Below, one piece after another: positions 17,869 to 25,348 of a stretch of 64,000 nucleotides of DNA; the first letter of the stretch is position 1, and each line of letters begins with the position of its first letter. The DNA comes from Hungatella effluvii (GTDB lineage Bacteria; Bacillota; Clostridia; Lachnospirales; Lachnospiraceae): positions 62,001 through 126,000 of the forward strand of contig NZ_QJKD01000015.1 in assembly GCF_003201875.1 (NCBI RefSeq), in the 5' to 3' direction. Both the position numbers and the translations under genes were made by a program. The notes under the pieces were generated by a model. It did no database searches. It saw nothing but the letters and a program-made list of their open reading frames with translations, and had not been told where the DNA came from.

Positions 17869-18881
17869 ACGTTATCTCCATCCTCTAAGGAAGCCGCGAA
17901 AAGATCCGCGTCCTCGCAGTTTTCCAGGCCGTCTTCCTCTTTTCCCGCCGCAAAATTGAGTCTCTCTTCCTCAATGACAAGCGGCCGCTTCATCACCCTC
18001 GCATTGATGGACAGAATGTATTCTCCCATAAGGCCGATAAAGAATATCTGCACGGACCCGAGGAAACACATGCCTATGAGCACCGGCGCCATACCTGCCG
18101 GAAAACGGTCCCAGTACATCAGCTTCATGACCAGATAGACCACAGCCACCACCATGCTGATGAGAGAACAGATGCTTCCGAAAATAGTCGCCAGACGAAG
18201 TCCCGCCTTCGTATAGGAAGTAATGCTGAGCATTGCCGCATCGTAAAGCTGGTAAAAATGATTTTTCGTCTCACCCGCCCGCCGTTTAGGCTGCTCATAG
18301 GGAATCTGTTTGATCTTGAAACCCAGCTCCGCGACGATACCTCTGAGGAACGGGGTCGGATCGTCCAGATTCCGGAGCACTTCGATAAAATCCCTGTCAT
18401 ACAGACCGGAACCGGTAAACTGCTCGATCTGCTCCACGTCAGACAGCTTCTTCATCATCTTATAGTAACAGCCCCGCAGCCAGTACATCAGCCGGTTTTC
18501 CTTGCTGCTGGTCTTGATTCCTATGACAATTTTATATCCCTTTTCCCACTCATGAACGTACTGCGGAATCAGCTCCACCGGGTCCTGGAAATCCGCTACC
18601 ATCTCGATCACGCAGTCTCCCGTGATCTGAAGCATCCCGTAATACGGGGAGTTAAACTGCCCGAAATTCCGTGCATTGAAGATCGCCTTAATCTTCGGAT
18701 TCTCATCACACAGCTGTCTGATTAAGCTCCTTGTATGATCCTGCGAGTCATTGTCGATGAAAACAAGTTCGTAATCGTACTCCGGAAGGTCCTTCTGAAG
18801 CGTCTTAATGACAGCCTCGCTGATCGGTACGACATTCTCCTCCTCATTATAACATGGAATCAATACGCTAATTTTCTTCAT
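17865..18881 (-). CDS. GtrB/DPM1-like family 2 glycosyltransferase with two membrane spans
   Basis: This 338-residue enzyme probably makes polyprenyl-phosphate sugar from a nucleotide sugar, as DPM1 and GtrB do. The catalytic GT-A domain shows ISVLIPCYNEEENV, VFIDNDSQDHTRSLI and the VADFQDP metal motif. The C-terminus has two membrane helices (LATIFGSICSLISMVVAVVYLV and APVLIGMCFLGSVQIFFIGLMG), as in the GtrB family, then an acidic tail. It overlaps the upstream SDR gene by 14 bp and the downstream transferase by 4 bp. A polyprenyl-phosphate sugar would serve a GT-C enzyme acting outside the cell, none of which is in this operon. Confidence 0.88.
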   Translation of the reverse strand: MKKISVLIPCYNEEENVVPISEAVIKTLQKDLPEYDYELVFIDNDSQDHTRSLIRQLCDENPKIKAIFNARNFGQFNSPYYGMLQITGDCVIEMVADFQDPVELIPQYVHEWEKGYKIVIGIKTSSKENRLMYWLRGCYYKMMKKLSDVEQIEQFTGSGLYDRDFIEVLRNLDDPTPFLRGIVAELGFKIKQIPYEQPKRRAGETKNHFYQLYDAAMLSITSYTKAGLRLATIFGSICSLISMVVAVVYLVMKLMYWDRFPAGMAPVLIGMCFLGSVQIFFIGLMGEYILSINARVMKRPLVIEEERLNFAAGKEEDGLENCEDADLFAASLEDGDNV

Positions 18882-19821
18882 CCTGGTGCTCCATTTCTCT
18901 CTTTATCATTTCCGTAATGCCGCGGCCAAACGTATAGCGCTCTTTAAATCCGCCCGTCATGGCCTCCATGCGGCTGACATCCGGACGTATGGACAGCGCG
19001 CCTTCCTTTGCCTGAACAAAGGTGCCGAACTCCAGCGTTCCACGCTTTCCGGCAAGTTCAAAAACCTCTTCCACAAAAGATTTGAGTACCCTTGTGTCAC
19101 GGCTGGCAATATTAACTGCCACGCCATTTTTGCAGGGCTTGTCCTTCACCTGCTCATACAGGCGGCCCACCGCCTCCACGGCATCATCGATGTACATAAA
19201 ATTCCATTCGTGGCGGCAGGCGCTTAAACTCACCCGGCCTCCACGCGGCAGTTCCCTCACAAGCGTGGATATGATGGACCACGGATGGTCCCCGTACCCA
19301 TAAACGCTGAAGAATCGCAGATGGCAGAAATTCATGCCATACTTTTCACAGACCGGCACTGCCTGCCGGAAAAATTCCAGCTTGGCCTTCCCGTATTCAT
19401 TGACAGGACTGCATTCCATCTCTTCCGTCATCACACCTCGGCCATCTTCGATCACTCCGTATTCCACCCGGGAGCCCGCATCCATGAATACGCGGCATCC
19501 CAGTCGGTGCGCCGCTTCCACACAAGCCAGAGAGCCTCTTATATTCCCCGCCTGAACCTCCGGCGAGTCGATCTCTTCCCGGTTCACCCCGCCCCAGGCG
19601 AAATGAAACCACGCATCCGCATGGCCGATTTCTTCCACGCAGTCCGCCGCCTCTTCCATGGTTCCGTACACGGGAATCAAATTCCTGTGCTCCGGTAAAT
19701 ACTGTAATTTAGCCGATCCCGGCCGCACCAGGGCATAGACCCTGTCTCCCTGCTCCAGAAACCACTGGGCCAGATGGCTCCCTAAGAATCCGGTAGCTCC
19801 GGTGATGACGATATTCTCCAT
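18868..19821 (-). CDS. Extended SDR nucleotide-sugar epimerase/dehydratase
   Basis: This 317-residue NAD(P)-dependent enzyme of the extended short-chain dehydrogenase family works on a nucleotide sugar. The cofactor loop is ITGATGFLGSHLAQW; the catalytic Tyr and Lys are in NEYGKAKLEF; the substrate region has RFFSVYGYGDHPWS. It is a paralogue of the SDR encoded at 21118-22086 and shares the SVYG and GDHPWS signatures. Unlike that paralogue it has no insertion before RFFSVYG, a useful control for the repeat insertion noted there. It lies between the methyltransferase (25 bp gap) and the GtrB-like gene (14-bp overlap). Confidence 0.88.
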   Translation of the reverse strand: MENIVITGATGFLGSHLAQWFLEQGDRVYALVRPGSAKLQYLPEHRNLIPVYGTMEEAADCVEEIGHADAWFHFAWGGVNREEIDSPEVQAGNIRGSLACVEAAHRLGCRVFMDAGSRVEYGVIEDGRGVMTEEMECSPVNEYGKAKLEFFRQAVPVCEKYGMNFCHLRFFSVYGYGDHPWSIISTLVRELPRGGRVSLSACRHEWNFMYIDDAVEAVGRLYEQVKDKPCKNGVAVNIASRDTRVLKSFVEEVFELAGKRGTLEFGTFVQAKEGALSIRPDVSRMEAMTGGFKERYTFGRGITEMIKREMEHQDEEN

Positions 19822-19846
19822 AAACGTAATACGCTCCTTTGGTTAT

Positions 19847-21097
19847 TCATAACAGTTTCTCAATATGTCTGCTCCGCAGGGTCATAATTTCCACATTGCT
19901 TCCAAATCTTTCTCTTATGATTCCCGCAATCTCCTCCGTATATCCCGGAGCTACGATCAGAATGCCATCCACAGGCTCTTCTTCAAAATGATCCGGAGCT
20001 ACGATGGGAATGTGAGATGCCGGAGCAAAGCGCCCCTGTTTAAATGGCGCCGAATCGATCATGTATTTCACACGGTCCTTAAGCCCGGTAGTCGCCGCCA
20101 GAGTAAATCCCTGATGGCTGGCTCCCCAGACAGCGAGCGTCCGGCCTGTCTCATCAAACTGATTTAAAATGCGGTCCACTTCCAGATTCAACTCCTGGCG
20201 GCTCTCCACAAAGCCTGCAATGGCAGAAGAAATACCGCAGCTTTCTGAATCTTCCCCAACGTGATCCGCGTCCCCAGTCTTTCCAGGCATCCTAACTTCC
20301 GGCCTGACGTCATCCACCACCGGCCGTTTTCTCACAACCACCGACAGCGTATCCCGGTTCACCATCTCCTCTTCCAGCACTTCGAAGCCCGCCTCCGCAA
20401 GCACAAAACGCAGGGTGTCGAAGGTGTAATAGGCGAGATGATCACGAATCAGCTCATAATATCCGTCGTATTTCAAAATATATTCCAGACTCGGAACAGT
20501 CAGAAGTCCCAGACCGCCTTCCGTCAGATTGTTATAAAGACATTTCAGCATCCGGACCGGATGGGCCTGATGCTCCAGAAAATTAAAGGACAGAAATACA
20601 TCGTAAGGCCCGTGACAGCCGTCTTCCTTATTCTCCAGAACCGTATTCTCATCTTCCGTAAACTGTCTCCAGACCTTTAATCCCCGGCTCTTCGCCAGCT
20701 CCACCAGGTCTGCCTTATGCTCAATGCCATAAGCCTCCACCGGAAACTCCGTGAGTACGGACAAGAATTCTCCCTGACCGCATCCGGCCTCAATAAATTT
20801 CTTTCCTTCTAAATGATACGTCTCAATCAGAGCTCCGTACTGTCTTCTGCGCAGATTCACCATGGTGGTGGAAAATCCGCCGGAGCGGATGACGTCCTTA
20901 TAATAGCCGACAGGCTCACAGTCAAACTGCACCAGACCGCAGAAATCGCACTGGTGCAGATGCAGGGAAATCCCTTTGTCCTCATTTCTTCCTTCCACAT
21001 CAGGGATATCCTGTGCGGAGGCCGGCATGCCATCCAGAACAATCAGCGGCCGTTTCGGAAGTGCTTTCCCGCATGCAATACAAATCTTATCTCTCAT
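19847..21097 (-). CDS. SAM-dependent C-methyltransferase-like protein with zinc-binding domain
   Basis: This 416-residue protein has the three-part layout of NDP-hexose C-methyltransferases: an N-terminal zinc site (CIACGKA ... CDFCGLVQ), a class I SAM domain (FIEAGCGQGEFLSVL, LSFNFLEHQ) and a C-terminal Rossmann-like domain (LAVWGASHQGFTLAA, DGILIVAPGYTEEI). In characterised relatives this adds a methyl to C3 of a 4-keto sugar, giving a branched deoxysugar. The start at 21097 (MRDKICIACG) has AGGAG 10 bp upstream; a longer reading frame would overlap the upstream gene by 166 bp. Its placement between two SDR genes supports a nucleotide-sugar substrate. The linker near residue 270 is long and unconserved-looking. 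Confidence 0.87.
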   Translation of the reverse strand: MRDKICIACGKALPKRPLIVLDGMPASAQDIPDVEGRNEDKGISLHLHQCDFCGLVQFDCEPVGYYKDVIRSGGFSTTMVNLRRRQYGALIETYHLEGKKFIEAGCGQGEFLSVLTEFPVEAYGIEHKADLVELAKSRGLKVWRQFTEDENTVLENKEDGCHGPYDVFLSFNFLEHQAHPVRMLKCLYNNLTEGGLGLLTVPSLEYILKYDGYYELIRDHLAYYTFDTLRFVLAEAGFEVLEEEMVNRDTLSVVVRKRPVVDDVRPEVRMPGKTGDADHVGEDSESCGISSAIAGFVESRQELNLEVDRILNQFDETGRTLAVWGASHQGFTLAATTGLKDRVKYMIDSAPFKQGRFAPASHIPIVAPDHFEEEPVDGILIVAPGYTEEIAGIIRERFGSNVEIMTLRSRHIEKLL

Positions 21098-21117
21098 ACC
21101 ATAAAAACTCCTGCTTG

Positions 21118-22086
21118 TCAAATATTTTTTCTTTGGATCAGGCGACGAATTCCCTCCTGAAAGGGTATTTCCTGCCTCCAGTCTGTCGCTTCCATCAGCT
21201 TTTTCACATCTGGAATCAGGTTGGCCGGCCCTTCCGCATTCTGAGGCCGCATGCCGTAGCTGTAGCTTCCATGACAGCCGCACTCCTCGTACATCAGACG
21301 GACATACTCTCTCAAAGGCCTCGTCTCCCCACTCTCTCCGGCGACGTTAAAGATTCCTTCCGCGCCGCTTAACCAGAGGGCTATGAGCGCTTCCAGCAAG
21401 TCATCCAGATACAGAAAATTCCACATCTGCGTGCATTCGCCAAGAGAAAGGTATCCCCCTGCCGGAAATGTCTTAAGACAGCTTTCCACCAGGGACCACG
21501 GATGATCTCCCGGTCCGTAGATGCTGAAGATTCTGGCATGAATGTACCGGAAATGATCACTCGCACGATCTGCGCACGAGTCACCGTGACAATCATGGCC
21601 TTCCTGTCTCCAGCGGCTGACCGCTTCCATGGCCTGCCTGCCAAAATCCACCTTCGCTTTCCCATATTCCGATACAGGATTTAGCGGAGTGTCTTCCATC
21701 ATCGCTTCCCGGTGGATTCCGTACTCCGCCTGGGAGCCGCTGAACAGAAAGGTCCGGCAGCCCAGCTTTCTCGCGCCTTCCAGCGCTTTTAAGGAGTCAG
21801 CCGCGTTCTTCTGCTGCACGTCCCGGTTCATCCGGTTTTCACTGCCTGCGCCGTCCCAGCCAAAATGAAAAAATGCCTCGCACGGCATCAAAATCGCGCC
21901 GTCCAGGCGGTCGGCCTCCTCTAAATTCATCTCAATCACATGGAGGCGTTCCCTTCCCGTATCGAGCCTTGCAATATTCTTTGACGCAGGACGCACGACT
22001 GCATAGACATCATGTCCCATTCCGATCAGTTTGTCAACCATGGGCGCGCCGATAAAACTCGTCGCGCCCGTCACTACTATATTCAA
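21118..22086 (-). CDS. Extended SDR nucleotide-sugar epimerase/dehydratase carrying a repeat insertion
   Basis: This 322-residue NAD(P)-dependent SDR enzyme has cofactor loop VTGATSFIGAPMVDKL, catalytic NPVSEYGKAKVDF and substrate motif RIFSIYGPGDHPWS. It is a paralogue of the SDR at 18868-19821. Compared with it, an extra stretch of about 20 residues lies just before HARIFSIYG; it contains DCHGDSCADRASD (residues 165-177), coded by a 39-bp repeat also found in the upstream thiamine-diphosphate gene. The insertion keeps the frame and sits in a surface-loop position, so the enzyme may still work. The methyltransferase gene starts 20 bp after its stop. Confidence 0.88.
   Translation of the reverse strand: MNIVVTGATSFIGAPMVDKLIGMGHDVYAVVRPASKNIARLDTGRERLHVIEMNLEEADRLDGAILMPCEAFFHFGWDGAGSENRMNRDVQQKNAADSLKALEGARKLGCRTFLFSGSQAEYGIHREAMMEDTPLNPVSEYGKAKVDFGRQAMEAVSRWRQEGHDCHGDSCADRASDHFRYIHARIFSIYGPGDHPWSLVESCLKTFPAGGYLSLGECTQMWNFLYLDDLLEALIALWLSGAEGIFNVAGESGETRPLREYVRLMYEECGCHGSYSYGMRPQNAEGPANLIPDVKKLMEATDWRQEIPFQEGIRRLIQRKNI
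21556..21594. repeat. 39-bp dispersed coding repeat, copy A
   Basis: This segment matches 23534-23572 at 34 of 39 positions in the same orientation and frame. It encodes DCHGDSCADRASD inside the SDR enzyme. The paralogous SDR gene at 18868-19821 lacks it. Confidence 0.85.
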
Positions 22087-22141
22087 CGTTTAAACGTCTC
22101 CTTATTCTTCACACTTTCGCTGCTCATTTATCACTGTTTCA

Positions 22142-24175
22142 TCATTCCCTGATCCGCGGAATCATCATATTCTCATCCATCTCCTCATCCGGAAGGAATG
22201 GAGACAAATCTTCCAGCGGCGGAGACACCATGGTTCCGTCGGGAAGGCGTTTCGCGGCTGATTTCGGTTCAAAATTCTGATCGCGGCTCACGAAGATCTC
22301 ACAGATCACAGGACCGTCCGTCCGGAGGGCTGTCTCAATGGCCGGAACCAGTTCTCCGTTATGGCATGCCCTGCAGTAAGGATATCCGTAGGCGCCCGCC
22401 AGCTTCTCCATATCCGGGAAGCTTAAGTCGTGGCTGTCCACACCGATTCCCACCAACGGCTCACCGAAGAAATTTTTCTGCGTCTGCCGGATCGAATGGT
22501 AGCCGCCATTGTTGATCAAAAAGATCTTGATCGGCATCCGGTGATGAATGATCGTCTGAAGCTCCTGAAGATTCATCTGAATGCTGCCGTCGCCGGTGAC
22601 CAGGATAATATCGCTGCTGGTGAGCTGCGATACGGGTTGCTGCATGTGGCCTTCCTGCGCAGCCCGTTCCTGCATACCGCCTTCCAGCACGGCCATGCAG
22701 GCCCCGATGGCCGCCGGCAAATCGTATCCCATGGAGGCGATGGCTGAATTCGAGATAAACCGCTGCCCCTTCTTTATGATACACGCATGCCCGCCGACAA
22801 CGCAGGCGGAACCGTTGCCTACAACGATCACCTGTTCTTCATTCAGACGGCTGCTCATTTCCTTCATGAACGCATAGACATTGGCGTCCTCGTCTTCCCC
22901 GTGGTCAAAATGCTTCGGAAGGACAACCGGATATTTCTCCTTCCACATGCGGCAGGTCTCCGTCCATGTTCTGTCCTTAAGCCCGGTGCCGCCGGTAAAC
23001 ACAGGCTGTCCGGCTCCGTACTCTTCATCCAGAACCAGCTCCAACTGTTCCAGCAAATCCTTCACATCCGCATGGACCGCCATATCGATGTGAACGGATG
23101 GCTTCTTCAGTTCTTCCGGATCAATGTCGTTGACAATGGTATAGGCAGCTCTCGCCCATGTACTGTAATTATATCCCACCTGGCGGATGCTTAAGCGGCT
23201 TCCGAGAGATAAAACCAGGTCACTGTTCTGTATGGCAAAATTGCCCGCGCGGTCTCCCATGCCGCCGCCGCGGCCCGTGTAGAGCGGGTGGTCATCCGGC
23301 ATACAGTCCTCGCTGTCCCAGCCGGTCACGACAGGAACGCCAAGCTTTTCCACAACTCTGGAAAAGACATCGAAGGCATGTCCGATTCGGATTCCATTTC
23401 CTGCGTTGATAACAGGCCGTTGGGAGTTTTTAATCTTTTCAATAATTTCTCTGGCCGTTTCCCGCGTTACGGATGGCGGAAGCACCTGACGCTTCTCGCC
23501 CTGCCCCGCATTGTCGGCCTCTATCTTTGGACAATCACTCACACGTTCACCGCACGAATCACCGTGACAATCGGAAGGCACGGCCCAGCCATCGCCTCCC
23601 GCTTCATAATCTTCCGGTGAGAAACCGATCAGTTCCTCTGTCTCAATATAAGCGCCCTGAACGTTCAGCGGAATGTCAAGCCACGCCGGACCCGGGCGGC
23701 CGGAATAGGCCAGATAGATGGCCTTCTCCAGGCAGTAGCGAATTCTCATGGGGTCGATGACCATCTCGCTGTACTTTGTCATACAGTCGATCGCCTTCGT
23801 GATGTCAAACTCCTGGTCTCCCATGGCTCTGATTCCCACTCCCGACCACCTTGCCGTCGTGTCATATCGAACCTGTCCGGATAATACCAGCATGGGTATG
23901 GAGTCCAGCCATCCCCCTACAACCCCGGTGATGGCATTGGTGCCCCCCGGGCCTGTCGTAACACAGACAGCCGCTATGCGTCCCTGAACCCGCGCATAAC
24001 ACTCTGCCGCGATGGCGCATGCCTGCTCGTGATGATTATAAAGGCAGGTAAGTCCCTCCTGATGCCCCAGTGCATCATTTAAGTGCATCGCTCCGCCTCC
24101 GGTCACGGTAAATACCTGTGTGATACCAAAATCCACAAGTTTTTGGGAGATGTAATTGGATACTTTCATTCGCAT
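22142..24175 (-). CDS. Thiamine-diphosphate-dependent enzyme (acetolactate-synthase-like)
   Basis: This 677-residue enzyme of the acetohydroxyacid synthase-like family heads the polysaccharide operon. The N-terminal PYR domain has the catalytic Glu in NHHEQACAIAAE and the motif TTGPGGTNAITG; a central domain (PVINAGNGIRIGHAF) follows; the C-terminal PP domain has the ThDP/Mg site VTGDGSIQMNLQELQ. The family is usually about 550-600 residues; the surplus is a linker after the PYR domain (about 190-245) that contains DCHGDSCGERVSD (residues 202-214), coded by a dispersed 39-bp repeat. With SDR and C-methyltransferase neighbours it may add a two-carbon branch to a keto sugar, as YerE does, rather than make branched-chain amino acids. 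AAGGAG precedes the ATG. Confidence 0.88.
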   Translation of the reverse strand: MRMKVSNYISQKLVDFGITQVFTVTGGGAMHLNDALGHQEGLTCLYNHHEQACAIAAECYARVQGRIAAVCVTTGPGGTNAITGVVGGWLDSIPMLVLSGQVRYDTTARWSGVGIRAMGDQEFDITKAIDCMTKYSEMVIDPMRIRYCLEKAIYLAYSGRPGPAWLDIPLNVQGAYIETEELIGFSPEDYEAGGDGWAVPSDCHGDSCGERVSDCPKIEADNAGQGEKRQVLPPSVTRETAREIIEKIKNSQRPVINAGNGIRIGHAFDVFSRVVEKLGVPVVTGWDSEDCMPDDHPLYTGRGGGMGDRAGNFAIQNSDLVLSLGSRLSIRQVGYNYSTWARAAYTIVNDIDPEELKKPSVHIDMAVHADVKDLLEQLELVLDEEYGAGQPVFTGGTGLKDRTWTETCRMWKEKYPVVLPKHFDHGEDEDANVYAFMKEMSSRLNEEQVIVVGNGSACVVGGHACIIKKGQRFISNSAIASMGYDLPAAIGACMAVLEGGMQERAAQEGHMQQPVSQLTSSDIILVTGDGSIQMNLQELQTIIHHRMPIKIFLINNGGYHSIRQTQKNFFGEPLVGIGVDSHDLSFPDMEKLAGAYGYPYCRACHNGELVPAIETALRTDGPVICEIFVSRDQNFEPKSAAKRLPDGTMVSPPLEDLSPFLPDEEMDENMMIPRIRE
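23534..23572. repeat. 39-bp dispersed coding repeat, copy B
   Basis: This is the second copy of the repeat at 21556-21594, encoding DCHGDSCGERVSD in the interdomain linker of the thiamine-diphosphate enzyme. Confidence 0.85.
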
Positions 24176-24213
24176 GATGGATTCTCCTTACATAAAAAAT
24201 AATAAATGTCTGT

Positions 24214-24346
24214 CTAAGTACGATAATACCTCGCTAAGTACTCATAGTACACCATGGTCACTAAACTCGTGAAGTACCTCGTTAAGTGTCCAGGTGTGCA
24301 TTCGTACTAAGCTCGAAAATACCTCGCTAAGTACTCATAGTATACC
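24214..24346. repeat. Three-unit iteron-like array upstream of the polysaccharide operon
   Basis: Three related units lie at about 24214-24253, 24260-24289 and 24304-24346. Units 1 and 3 share an exact 25-bp core (24225-24249 and 24318-24342); unit 2 is degenerate. The shared ACCTCG word starts at 24228, 24276 and 24321, a spacing of 48 and 45 bp. Each unit reads, on the minus strand, roughly CTTAGCGAGGTA-(3-6 nt)-CGAGCTTAG. The array fills most of the gap between the recombinase stop and the first operon gene, so it should overlap the operon promoter. It could bind the recombinase or a transcription factor. Confidence 0.75.
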
Positions 24347-24399
24347 ACACCCCTTATAAAATGCATATTGAAGTTTTTCTTACTTTTTACCCCCTTTTC

Positions 24400-25209
24400 T
24401 CACCAGTCTACTACCTGGTCTACAATCTGCTGTTGTTCGGAACTCGTTCTTCTCAAGTAAATCCTCGTTGTCTCGATGCTTTCATGCCCCATTAAGTCGG
24501 CCAGAAGCGCGATGTCTGAGAATTTTTCCAGGAAATTCTTCGCGAACCGGTGGCGAAAGGAATGGGGATAGACCACCTCCACGGGGATCCCGTACCGGGC
24601 GGCAAATTTCTTCAGCTGCCCGGCAATTCCCCTCGTAGTGATACGGTCTCCCGAACGGTTTAAAAAAAGAAAACCGCTCTCGATTCCACGGTATTTAATC
24701 CACTGCATAGCCTCTTCCCGCAGGGCGCTCGGTATGTAAATACGCCGAATTTTTCCGCCCTTGGAATAGAGATCTAAGTAGCCCGTCTGCACATGCTCCG
24801 CCTTAATCTGAACCAGTTCGCTCACCCTGGCTCCTGTGGCGGCCATGAAACGGATGACAAAATACCAGAACCATTCCCCGTCCCTTCTTAAGCACTCCTT
24901 AAAATACATATAATCTGCGTCGCTGATTACATTTTCCAGATACGTCTTCTGTTGTACCTTGACAGAAGATAATGCCAGTTTTTCCTTGCCGATTGCTTCC
25001 AGATAACAGTTTACTGCCCTTATCCGCAGGTTCACGGTTTTCGGTTTGTAGTTTTCAAGCAGGAACAGTTTGTATTTTTGGAGATTACTTTTCGTCACTC
25101 TGTCATACCGGCCGCAATACTGTTTCACCGCGTATACATAGGCTTTTATCGTATTATCGGCCAGATTGCTTCTACGGAGGAACCCCTCAAATTCTACATC
25201 CATCTCCAT
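24400..25209 (-). CDS. Tyrosine recombinase
   Basis: This 269-residue site-specific recombinase has an N-terminal core-binding domain (residues 1-95) and a catalytic domain with all expected residues: Arg in ATGARVSELVQI, Lys in SKGGKIRRI, HxxR in YPHSFRHRFA, His in LMGHESIETT and the nucleophile Tyr in TTRIYLRR. AGGAG lies 10 bp before the ATG. There are no phage genes beside it. Its position immediately before the repeat array and the polysaccharide operon is like recombinases that switch surface-structure promoters on and off. No inverted repeats that would allow simple inversion were found; the visible repeats are direct. Confidence 0.92.
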   Translation of the reverse strand: MEMDVEFEGFLRRSNLADNTIKAYVYAVKQYCGRYDRVTKSNLQKYKLFLLENYKPKTVNLRIRAVNCYLEAIGKEKLALSSVKVQQKTYLENVISDADYMYFKECLRRDGEWFWYFVIRFMAATGARVSELVQIKAEHVQTGYLDLYSKGGKIRRIYIPSALREEAMQWIKYRGIESGFLFLNRSGDRITTRGIAGQLKKFAARYGIPVEVVYPHSFRHRFAKNFLEKFSDIALLADLMGHESIETTRIYLRRTSSEQQQIVDQVVDW

Positions 25210-25272
25210 GTTCTGTTATCTCCTTCCATATCTGCCATCAACCCACACTTTCGCTACCCACCTAGCGTACGT

Positions 25273-25278
25273 TATAAT
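25273..25278 (+). promoter_or_regulatory. Candidate -10 box of the wall-binding protein gene
   Basis: TATAAT lies about 70 bp before the start codon of the wall-binding protein gene. No convincing -35 is seen at 17-18 bp. A small inverted repeat CGCTA/TAGCG (25252-25256 with 25263-25267) lies just before it and could be an operator for either of the two divergent genes. Confidence 0.4.
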
Positions 25279-25348
25279 CGCAGAGTAATGCAACTATGGA
25301 TTTTCGGCCACGACAAATCAAAGTGAGAAAAAAGGAGAGAAATTTTTT

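Noticed and set aside
21200..21283. Longer N-terminus of the methyltransferase starting at 21283
   Set aside because: It would overlap the upstream SDR gene by 166 bp, has low-complexity sequence, and the ATG at 21097 has a good ribosome binding site directly before the zinc motif.
24176..24399. Invertible promoter flanked by inverted repeats
   Set aside because: Only direct repeats were found in this gap and no matching inverted partner beyond the recombinase gene, so simple inversion is not supported.
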